Shown here piece by piece: positions 12,101 to 24,100 of a stretch of 64,000 bases of DNA. The stretch spans positions 3,658,001-3,722,000 of the forward strand of contig NC_088323.1 in assembly GCF_910592395.1 (NCBI RefSeq), read 5' to 3'. A program made the position numbers and the translations under genes. The notes beneath the pieces are model-generated. The model saw only the letters and a list, made by a program, of their open reading frames with translations, was not told the DNA's origin and did no database searches. How positions within the stretch are numbered: position 1 is the first letter of the stretch; each line of letters opens with the position of its first letter. Source of the DNA: Lineus longissimus. Lineage: Eukaryota > Nemertea > Pilidiophora > Heteronemertea > Lineidae.

Positions 12101-15100
12101 ACCTGTTGAGAAAAGTATCATTCTAAGCTTCAAGTGGGTTATAATCGAACCTAATCGACACGAGAAGTTAAAGGGAGACTATAGGCAGGATCCAGCATGA
12201 CCAATCTTAAGAAGATTCAGACTAGTATATCAATCAACGGGGGACTTTCCGTGAAGGCAAAACGTGGTCTTCATACTGGCCGGGTCGTGTATGATCCAGC
12301 GATAAATTGATATTGTGTATTCCTCGCCACGTATATAAAGGTCAAATACCTCCGATGTACTCCAAGACCCCAACTTCATGTAACCTAGTTTGATCGCCCA
12401 TGATAAACAGGCTCTTTTCCTTGTTGCAAAGCTTAACTACTAAGATTCTGATTAACGACAGTCACAGATTTCTCCAGACAGTTCACATCAACTATGTCCA
12501 TTAAAATCCTTTTATAACGATGATTGTCAGTTAATTTATAATTCGTGCATGTTAATAAAATGAATTGCTTTGCAAAGCGCTTAATCGATGACGTCATATT
12601 TCAGGAAGGATAGTTCAACCAATGACAAGTGGTAAGCTATCATGTGATCACATTTAGATGTGCGCTGCATATGTTATATTAGAGTTTTTCCTTCAATTGC
12701 CGACTCCCAAAATTAGCCCTTTTTTATGTTATCTGTTGGTGGTCTGGTATTTTTGTTTATTTATGTTTTGATCAGCTTGTTAACCAGTAAGCAAATTATA
12801 TTTACTGCATAGACTTTTTAAAAAAAAATTACAACCAATTTTAATGGTTAGTATTCTTTGATTCTGTAGTGTCAGCACTTGAAAGAAAAACTTCACATTG
12901 TGTTTTTATGTTACATTTCACCTTGCACTTGATATTGCCTTCTCACCATTTGAATTTGCATGAAATTTAGATCAGTGGGGACTACCATTATATGCTGCTA
13001 GTGATTTTGAAGTCCTTCGACGGACGTATCCTACCCCTTCCCCTACCGCCATCCCTTCCCTGATTATGTTATTTATCATCATAGAAATAGAAAACAAATA
13101 GAATATTCCAGTGTCAAATGTTAGTTATTTTAATAAGTCATAAATCTTCAATATACCCTTCTTAAAGTTGGGTGATCATAATTATTTATAACTCAGTCTG
13201 ACACATAATATTCCGGTAATAAAATTTTGGACATTGACATTTGGAAATTGAAAACAGAGATAATTATTATATGTCATATCGAACAAATGTCATAACAGGA
13301 AAGTGTATCATCTTGCATGCATCCTTGGTCAATAACAATACTTGACATAGTTTGATATCGTTAAGATGTGATTGTGAGATATGGTGAAATCTAACCTTTT
13401 AATATCAAGACATTTGATACAAATTCGTCCATAACTCCACCCATCCGTGATGATCGCTTATTACTAGTCCTAGACATTCTGTTCGAATCCAGTTTTCCTT
13501 GCTTACATAACTGTATCTGATCCCAGTATGCCTTAAAAAGCCTCAACATCTTCTTCCAAACTGTAGCATAACATAAAACTCCATCTAACCCTCCTGGCTC
13601 ATCATATTCCATCTTCAAATGGCCATACGCGTTATGGTCATTTGGCTTCTTGGTCTTCGCTCCCTAGAAAGGGGTAGATAATGACAGACAAAGCTTGACC
13701 CTTGATTCCCCAAGATCTTAAACCTATCCTCTGCGACCTTCCTTGTCCAGCAATTCAATATATATTAGACTGATCAGCTAAGGCCAGCTTTCATTTAATC
13801 TCGTTATCCTATCGTTTTGTCAAATTAAGAAGTCCTTCAACAACTTTATCGTCTCATTAATCATCACAGAAATGTATAAGAAAGACAACATTTCGTGATA
13901 ACCAATAGACAAAAAAGTGTACAGTCACCAGTCGCAATACCTTGGCAATTCTAAAACTAGTTTCGAAAAATTTGATCAGAACTTATCCAAAACATTAAAT
14001 CTTAGTTATCATCGTACGCATGTGGTAAGATTTCCAGCCGAAACAATCGACAATGAGCAAAGTTTCTGTGAAATACCAAACAAACTAACTGAAATAGTTG
14101 CTGATTTATACCCGCAAGAAAAGGGGACACCCTTCTGATATATTTTTTCAATTTTCATGTAGGGTTTTAGTAGGGGCCCCGGAAGCCCAGACCAACCAAC
14201 CGTCCGTAACAAGAGCTGGTGCCTTATACAGATGCAAACCAGACGACCCGAACGTATGTGAGGCTATTCCAGTGGACACAGAAGGTAGGTAGGACAACGA
14301 CGTCCTGGGATTTTTCGACGTGTTGAATAGTTACCATAGCGTATTTGATACTGGCCAAGATTCGTGTTCTGGTCATATGGTTGTGTTCTGGTTTATAAAG
14401 TAAAAAATTGTTCACCTTTTTCACAGAAATCAAAACAAATAGATTCCTTCGCTGCAAATCAAGAGTTCGCCAACTCTAGAACCTGTAAAACAAGTCCCAA
14501 AGAAAGGTCCCATTTCGTGGCGTGTTGGCGTTTCACTTGGAATAGCTATCACCACTAAAATAGTACATGTTTCAAAAGAAATCCATTATGTAAAAGACTA
14601 TCCCTTTCAGGCCTCTCATCTTTCTCTCCTCGTACTCCCAAACTAAGCTGCTCCTTTCAGGCCCCGAACTGCTTTGGAATGGTCGAAATGAGATGCAGTC
14701 AGAGGACAAATCTTTTCAATGGTTAGGTGCAACTGTTGAATCCGGAGCTCATGGCGTCATCTTGGTGAGTCAGTCACGTGATGCTTGTCATGTGATTGTC
14801 ACGTGATGCCAACGCACGGAACAAGTGGCGCCTCCTATCTTTATTCTCTTCGCTTCTTGCATCTCTTTTGATATATTTATGTGTGTCTCAACCCTGCACG
14901 GTGCACGGGCCATCTAGAGTGACCCTTAAGATTTTTCAATTCATATTTGTATATATTCTGCACTTTAAGGACAAATTATGATTCAAAGAAGATCTTGAAA
15001 GGACGAGTGGACATGTTTCAGTCTCCTCAAATGTCAGAATTGCCAATCGACAACTCAACAGAAAATAAGGATCTTTAGATCAGAATTTGCTCTTAAAAAA

Positions 15101-18100
15101 GAAAAGGGTCTCTACTGGGTTCTGTACAGTACCAGCAACTATCAAAGAAGGCACCTTCCCCATTTTATACGATTGTCCTATGCTACCATGGTACATGTAA
15201 TTTCGTCCAGATACAAGTATTGCCTTTCTAAAATGTGGTATTCTTTTTTGAATTTTGCGTTTAATTGGCTCTACAAAGGCATTTAGCACGTTACTTTACA
15301 TGTGCTGTATAAATCTTCCAAAAATCCATGAATGATTTGAAAACTAGTGAACCCCTTTTCTTAAGTTTCATCACTTGATCTTGTTTATTGTTGACTGCAG
15401 CTTGGTAGGAACAGTAAGGTGTCAGTTTAGTTCATAGAAACCCCTCGCACATGCGCAGAATGTGTACGCATGCGTAGTGTTGACCCCTCGCGCTCGTGCG
15501 AATGTCTTTAATCATGGTAACAGTGTGACGTCACGTCCAGTGCCTCGCTTCATATCCTTCAATAACTGAACAAAGAACCACCCTTCCGGCTTCTGTAACT
15601 GTGCAGCTTGTCATTCCAACCTACCCACCCTGTCCCGTCACAGTTCACATTGGAAAGACCTTTTAAGTACTAGTAGGGGAGAACATGTTCATTTCACATG
15701 GCAGCACATTTCATGGGTGATAGTACAGTACAAGCATATATACGTACAAACCTCCTATCACGCTTTACAGAATGAAGACTCGTTTAAGATGAAAATTCAA
15801 CTCATCATTTTCAATAGTCTTATTTTGAGTGATATTTGAGCACCTATACATGTAACTCATTTCTGTATTGATATTCGTACCATCAATACATATAACCATT
15901 TGTCACCCACCAAGACCTTGTCAAACACGTTCTACATCATTAGTATAATGCACCTTTAATAATGTGACGACGCTAGTAACCGCAATTTTTCTCTGTACCT
16001 TTACAAGTCTGAACATGTACGTAATGCTTCTGTAATGTACAAGTATGTTGCAGTTCAACACTGCATTTGGTTAGCAGGACTTATCCATCCATCGACGATT
16101 TTCAAACTTTGTCGTATGTTATCTGTCAATTAGTCAAATTGTCAATTTGTCAATGTGGTCTTGCCTGTCAAAGCGCCTGCGATTTTCCTGTTGTAACGGG
16201 TTCAAAGAACTAGACTGATGTCTAATGTTGTCCATCCAAGCTTTTAAATGTTTCTGATAAAATTTTAGAATTACAGGAATGTACCGTTTGTGTCGGAAAG
16301 GGTCTACCAGTGTGTGCAATTTATGTCTAAAGAGGTTGGAGATGGTATCCACCCCCTCCCCACCGCCACCACGTAACATTCTCGTGTCATTGGTATAAAC
16401 CACGAGTTCGATTATTTCAGTGATTGTATCAGCGACTTTTTGTCGCTGACTTGAAGGTCTTTCATTGCAATGTGATGGAAATATCACTGATCGGAAGTCG
16501 CACAGTTGCAATTCCTGAAAACGTACTCTAAAAGCTCATATAAGCCTTTACGCTTATTGTTAGTGGATAATGGCCTTCAGATTGCATTTAAGCGAAAATA
16601 CCATCCCCTCGTTGTTGAAAATGTCCCTGGCATCAACTCTCGTATTATATCCATCTCCAATCTCGTCCATCCTTTTGCACTTGACTGTCATTTTAACCCT
16701 CGTGTTGCAGGCCCTGAGCGGTTGTGGAACCTCACTGCATTTGTACCCATCGAAGACAAGTCTTACCAATGGTTCGGTGCTACAGTAGAGACTGCTGAAA
16801 ATGGTGCTATAGTGGTGAGTGGGAGTCACGGGTTCGAACTCCTAGACTAGTCAAGCGAATCTAAACGAGTCGTAGTTTGACTTTCTGTTAACTAAACAAT
16901 ACTGTTATACTTTCTCACCCACTGTAGACACCTAGAACTAAATTCTGTCTCTGAAAAAAGGCTTTCGAGTTTCACTAACGAAGCCTTAACTCTTCTGAAC
17001 TGAATGTTTCATTCTAAAAGACGCAGTTACGATATTGCCAATTTTCTGTATGGAAACAGTAGTATTCTGCAATGGCAACAATCAATGTACAGCGTCTTTG
17101 CGTATGCATCTTGCTGTATATTTGTGGATGTACATTGTATATTAGTAACTGCGTCTTTCCTTTATTTAACTTTCTACTGAACTTGAACTATTTTACGCTT
17201 TTCAACTCAAACTCAACAGCGACTAACAGGTTTTACCTTAAACCTATAACATCGCTATTACAACTTATCTAACTGTTGCCTTCTATAAAACCTAAATCAC
17301 TGTCCAAATCCTTTGACATGTTATTTAAGTGTCGTCATTTTAACAAAGTCTAAATGCTTTCTCTTGTTTGCCACAACAGACAACATTGAAATTGAAGACA
17401 GAGCATTTGACCTTGACCTAAAGTGGCAACGCCAAGCGGCCAAACCCGTCTCACTCTCCTTTCTTCGACTTTATCTTGACAACCTACCGGCAATCTATTC
17501 AACTACTCTTCTCTACTTAGCCCAAGGAACCGCATTTCCCTCCCTCTTTTAACTAACGACTAACGCCAAAGACTAGATACGTAAACAACCAGTGTTCTAA
17601 TATTGTTTTGTGCACTGGGGTCTTAGTTTTGCACCGAAGCACTCAGATGTTGTTCTGAATATGTTACAGATTTTGCGTTGTTCTCGAACTCCGTAGCCTG
17701 TCATGTCTGTTCGTTTCACCACGCTCACTTGAAGTTCCAATACACCATCATCCAAATTACCAATTTTTGCATTGCATGTTAATAATCCAGCTGCATTCCA
17801 TCACCGAAGAAAACGAAAGTCGGGTGATACTTCTTTTAACATGCTTAAAGAAGACACAACAAGTTTAGCGTTCAATGTCTCCATTGCCATGACAGCATTC
17901 TCAAATTCGTACTGGTGTTTTACCCCATTTACATTCCATCACGCATTGTTCTAACAAAAGTTGGTGGTACATTGTAAGCTCATAACTTCTGCTTTCTTGT
18001 CCAACATCCAAATGGATATTTTCTGCAAACCGACAAAATTTCATTTTCTTCGATCTCGGGTAACAAATTGCAGCAGGATTGTCGAAAAAGTGTTCAATGT

Positions 18101-21100
18101 TTGCAAGATCTGCGTAATAAATTATCTAAGTCCAACCAGTTATTAGTGTAGTATTGTCAGGTAAATCAAACAAAATTTACTCTCCGCATGTTTAATCGAT
18201 CTTACATAACAATTTTTCGATTGCATTATATTCACATTTTCAATTTCATTACATTTAATTGTCTTCGCATTTTTTTCTTGATCACGTAACTGTCAAGCAT
18301 AGTGCTTCATCGTTTTAAGAACTGCATTATTGTTCAGCACAGTTTTTTTCTTTTCTACAGTCCTATATGTTTGATATTGCTTACGCACTTTAGATTCTCA
18401 TGTTAACACATTTTCTCGTTTACATCTTTAACAATTCAAGGCATTGAATACAATGTGCTCGGTAGAATGGCTGTAACAATTTAAAATGATCAGCAATTAT
18501 TATGCACTGCAATTTGGCAAAATGGTCTGATTTCAATAGCCATCCGTTATTCACCTCGAGCAAATTTATCTATGTGGAAAGTTGGCGACAGAGGCAAAAG
18601 ACGATCTCATCACAGATCTCAAGAAAGTGAGGAGAGAGTACGATAGAAGTTTAGATATCAAGAACAGCTTTCGTATTATCACCATAGATTTGCTTTCATT
18701 TGAAACTGGATGTAATGTTGGCAATATGTTCTAAAGGTATGCAGATGGTTGGTATATCGAGATGGATTTGATGAGGCTTGTGGCTTGGATTGATATACGC
18801 CTCGAGGCTGCAATGTAAGGGTGTTTACCTTGAGTCTTTTACAAGGTGGGTCGGGTGGTGCACAGGTTGTAGAAGTGTAGCCGACATGTAGGCCTTGGGA
18901 ACTTTTCTCAGCACGTATGCTTTACCCTGCCATGAAAAGGAGGGGGGGTGCAGGCACATGATGCCGCCCTACTGGAAAATGTGCCTCGTCATATTTTTGC
19001 CACGACGTGTCCTTAACTCTTAAGTGGCAAAAATAACAAAATACAAATTTTAAGGGATCTTTGCACCAGAGCAACTCGCCATACTTTATGGAAACAGTCT
19101 CAGAAATGAAAACCTTTCAGGATACTACACTGGGAAGTAGCAAACTCGGGCTATCATTACCGTACCTTCATTGTATTGTATCGCATATTATACTCCAGTT
19201 TTCCCAACGTATTTACGTGCCTCCAGCTTGCACACATTTCCTTCTCATCATAAAGCATTCTCCACGTTTCTCCTGTTCATTCGCATCAGTGTGTTTACAG
19301 TATAAATCTATCTCGTATTTACCGCTTTATCTTGAAGCAATCCAATGCTTAGAGCAGTGATATTTGCAAGGTTACCTTTCCATGCAAAAGAAGTTGTGGG
19401 AACGTGATGGTTAAGCTCATACCTCCTTTTTACTCAATGAATATACGCTTAACAATATAGTGATTTTGGCAGATGCACAAGGGGAACATCTGAATGTGCA
19501 ATTACACATGTTATAACCATGTTCTCTAAACTTTTTTATCAGCAAGCTAAAGGTTTTTGAGAGAAGAACATTTGCCTGGTAACATAGTCAAACAATGATT
19601 CACCAATGCATCCTACCATCCTGTCTCATTTAAAACTCTCTGCCGAGGTCCTTGTGTCTCCTTCCTGAAACACGCATCCTGACAATCTTGACAATGTAGA
19701 TAACAGCTAGAATACAGAATTTCCGAGGTTTGAGACATTGCCACGTTCTTCAGGTTTCGTAGAACATCGATTTTTAAAGACGATGCACACATTGAAAATG
19801 CAATGTGTAATTTACCCGAGAATAAGATGAGGGCAAACCACTGCATTGTCCCAGTATACAAACTAGATACACAATCAGATCATTTTTCGTACGTTGTTTG
19901 CTATATACATGATCAACTGGCGAAATCAATGATCGATGCACATTGGCACACTTGGAATGAACGTGTCGGCCGAAGGTTTACAGTACAATGATCATGGAAA
20001 CCTAGCCAACTTGTCAATACTTTCAACGATGGACACAGACGTACTACTTAGAATGTTCGTTGCTTGCATTTCATCATCAACTCTGATAACAAACAAAGCA
20101 ACTCATTCACTCCCCGTCTCATGTCTGCATTCTGTTAACTGTCTGGTTCGTGGTAATCGGGCAGGTAATGGCTTTAGCTTGTTCGAGGTTAGAAAGAAGC
20201 CCTCTGAATTTCCCGGCTATATTCCTCAAGTATCATACCCTCTGTGCATTTTTTCATAAGAAACAAATGCTAATTTTGTAGTTCGCTCTGATAATCGGCA
20301 TCAAACGCTGCACCGATTTCTCACCGAATAGCGGTGGAAACAGTGAGTAAAACAGTATCTGCTGCTCCGTACGTCTTGTTCCTTTGCAAGTCCTGTAAAG
20401 CCAAGCACTAACTGGAATGTATTGATATAACATTGCAGCTACCATCTCACAGCAGTGACTCGGTGTTGTTTCGCTGATTAGAAAGCTCTCGCCTCCCGAG
20501 TGCAAATAATCACGAGAAGCTGCCTTCAGCTCAAGGCGGAGAGCGATTCCCAAGAGACGGTGACCAACCACTGGACCAATCCAAAATAAATCTCCATCCC
20601 GGGCCGAGATTGACTCCATCAATGTCCCTCTTCTGTCTTATTAAGTCAATAAAAACTCTCAGTTGACGTCCCAAAGGGCAATTGACCATCGAAGATGCTC
20701 GGCATGTTTCAGCGGGATGCTATGGAAGGTCTGTGTGTATGCATAGCTTGTGTACATACAGTGAAAAGATTTGGTTAGTGCGGGATTTAGGCCGTCTTAT
20801 AAAAAGGGAACTTAAGGCATGTTGGCAATAACCATTGAAAATAACGTGATGTAGAGGTAGTCCTTGTCACTTTCACTCCTCGGACGATTCTGGAAGATTC
20901 GTGAGACTTGTTCATGGTCCGATCGCTTTTGCCAGCGAAAGTTACAAAAAGCTGAATTGTGGTCTTCTACATCTAACTATAAACCCGTCCCTTAAGAATG
21001 CAATGTCGGGTGTAATAAACATTCATGTCGCCATCTTGAATGTGGTAGAACCACTCTCAATTAATGATGACACTGAGATTTACTTAGAATTCAAGAAAGT

Positions 21101-24100
21101 CATTTGCTTAATTCATTCAATTATCACCATCAACACCATAAATCCCGTAATGTCATCTCCAATAAATGGTGAAATGTGCAGGCCGTTAAAGCACACTAAA
21201 TCAACTATGCTGAGCGTGACGGAAATAGATAAATGCCGCAAATTGGCGAAGTGATTTGTAAATGGTTGATCAATATTCTCGTTGTTAGTTATTCCCTTGT
21301 TTGGACAATTACTGCTCCTATGAGGTTTCGTTGCACAGTATAGCTGAAAATAGTGCACTACGATGAGCTAATGTCCTGTAATGTCATTGCCACTTTCCTG
21401 AAGCACATCTTTGAGCTTCCGGTTGCCTTTTGGCGAAAATCAGAGTCCTTATGCTGTATGATGGCAATGCTTTCAATCGAATTAAACTACGGACACCTTT
21501 CAGAAAGATTACACAGTCATTTTATTGTCTATTAGCTTTAATCTCTGTAAATTAGGTGATGCGTACAAAATAAATGAACAAAGATGACTAATGAGGCCAG
21601 ATATCAATATGGCAAATCTGAGTTATGTGTGTAAGAATGATGGACGTCACTGGAGATTCAACATTGTCATACTTTACCAATAACGCAGTACCGATACTCC
21701 GCCGTCAACCAACCTAGGAACGGGAGAGTGGCCAGAGCATTTTTGCCAGTGCCAGTTATAGTCCGCCGATGCCAGCCAACCAAACTTGCGTTTAGTACTG
21801 CTGTCCAGTGATTGACTAATCAAAATCACCGTTTGATGCCCACTTTTGAACCAACAGTCCCCTTTTTGCGAAATCAGCTGTCAGAATACACTCAAGTTGC
21901 CCAACATTGAAAACTCCGCTTAACAAAACGAAGACGAACTGTCTGACAGCAGCGGGATGTGCAGCGATTACACAAGTGGTAAAACAACATGGAAAGACTC
22001 CGTAAAAAGTTCACCTTTCGAGGGAGATTGATATACCCTGCATACAGTTGGCAGTTGCTTGGCAATGGTGTGCTCCTACTTTATCAATCTGAGTTATGTG
22101 ATCTTGAATGTACCGTACCATTCTTGGCGCTGGCTCAACGAGTCCTGCCACCACAAGTTATTGCGTTACGACGGTTGGGCCCTTGTGATCAAATGTTTTT
22201 TATTGCGCCGATTGCTTTCATAGACTTTCAGCAGAATTGAAGAAAAACCAACGAATAAGGTTTCGTCTAACTGAACTAAACCCCGGTTTTAATGCCTCTT
22301 TCATCAGAAATATCTAGTTGAAATATCAATCATTGCTGAAAGAGTTACCTTTGCTTGCCGTAACAATATGACGTCTGTATCAATACGAGTGGTTATTGCT
22401 ACAGCTAGGCCTTCACGGTGAGCCTGTTCCGATTATGCAAGTATCTGTAATCTTTGCCCAACAGGGGTTTCTGAGTAATGCTAAAGAATGTTTAGAGAGA
22501 CTAATTAGGCCCTTGGCCTGATTTGTTTAGAATCCTCATGATGCGGTCATGGTGCAGCGGGGTCAAACAGAGGCAAGTGAAAGGCATTGAACTTGAGCTG
22601 GAATTTGAATTTGAATTTCAGGAAATCCTCTTCTCATTTAAGTATTCACTCTTCAAGCAACTACCGTTTGTTAAGTTTAGATTATTATCCGCACACGTAA
22701 TTCATGCGAAACATGCAAAACATGTACAAATGTACCGGCAGAGCAACATGAACTATGTTTCTTGATAATGACTAGACCCCGGAAATGGGAACTGCAACCG
22801 AAGCTGGAGTCTACTAGGCGAATAAGTCATAACTTTCCCAGCTACTTCGTTCCCAATTACAGACTCTGATGTTCAGCCAAGAATAAAATGCATCTTCCAC
22901 TCAAGTCAGATCATGAAAACATGTGTTAGTGTGTAAATTAATATTGAGTAAAACAGGTTTTAGCATCAGTCAGAACTCTATTTTCGATAGTCCTGTGCAA
23001 GTTTGATGATGAAAAGGTAGTCAACGTTTTTAGCCGAAGCAACCGCTTTGCCCGAAACTGTAATGTTTTGTTTGATATTGTAAGGTGTTGTCTTCACTTG
23101 TGACAAAAGGTCCATCACACTCATACAATGTCTGCAACGCTGTTACCTATGGAACGCCAACTGTGCAAAAACACGAATACCTCCTCCAACTGAGTTTGGC
23201 TCTGAGAATAACTAGAAATAACAACATTTACCTGTTTATGTGTAGTAATTGGTGTAAGAATCTGGTTCAGTTACTTCTAGAAGCTGAGTCCGACTCAGAT
23301 TGTACATGAAAAAAGTGATGTTACTTCTGTGATAATTAGGAAACAAGCCGGAAGAGATGCAACGCATTTGCTATGCACTGCGGCCAGCCTGTCGCAAAAT
23401 ACTAGGATTCCCGTTGTGCAGTAGTTTGGGAGGGGAAGACCTACTATTTGACAACTTCGCAGGTACATGGTACTGCTTATGAGCTAGACTATATCATAAA
23501 CTGACCACTATTTACCAAGGAAAAAGGAGCTTTTATAGCAACTGGCAGATGCTTAAACGTGATGTATCCGTTGCGCTACTGTTCAGACCACATTGATCAA
23601 ATGTTTGGGATGCAGATCGCCCCTCGTAAATGGCCTTGCTGTCAATAGTGGGTTTGAAGATATGTATATATATTGTATATATCTTCAAGCTCACTCTAGA
23701 CAGCAATGGGCGTGTTGGTCATTTAGCTGATTTGCAGATAAGACTGAAGACCGAGCTAATGAAGATTACTACAAAAGGGAAACTTTTTGTATATGCTGGA
23801 ATCGTCCATTAGAGCTAAGACAACATCTCGACTCGCATCTTGATCTTCCCGGTCCGACGCCAGGGAATTCTTCGCTCCACGAATCTTTGGGCTTTCGAAC
23901 TGCAGTCTGCTGATGCAGAAATTGCGATAGCGGTTCACTTACACGTTGTGCAGCTGTTTTATAGTGGCTCCAACTATCAGCTGGCGGTCACTTGGTCTCA
24001 GGTTCGAACCCCACAGACGGCGAAACTTGCATTACTCGAACTAGGTGTATAAAATGGGTACCGGCCACAAAGGCCGATAGAAAACTCACTCAACAGTGGT

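Larger units (their letters stand above)
6146..14162 (+). other. Integrin intron 1 (8.0 kb)
   Basis: First introns of integrin genes are often long. It contains the 955-bp inverted-repeat element at 9605-10559 and otherwise AT-rich sequence with no supported exon. A TAGCTCAGTTGG A-box-like string near 8962 has no matching B box. Start and end fit gtaagt / atgtag. Confidence 0.75.

Noticed and set aside
16134-16511. 125-codon minus-strand ORF between exons 3a and 3b
   Set aside because: No motif, low-complexity Gly run, and it lies within an intron of the opposite strand; likely chance.
17372-17552. Possible extra exon after cacaacag (DNIEIEDRAFDLDLKWQ)
   Set aside because: Does not resemble any integrin segment, and the phases needed between exons 3 and 4 are already satisfied.
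20254-20622. 122-codon minus-strand ORF in integrin intron
   Set aside because: No family features or splice partners.
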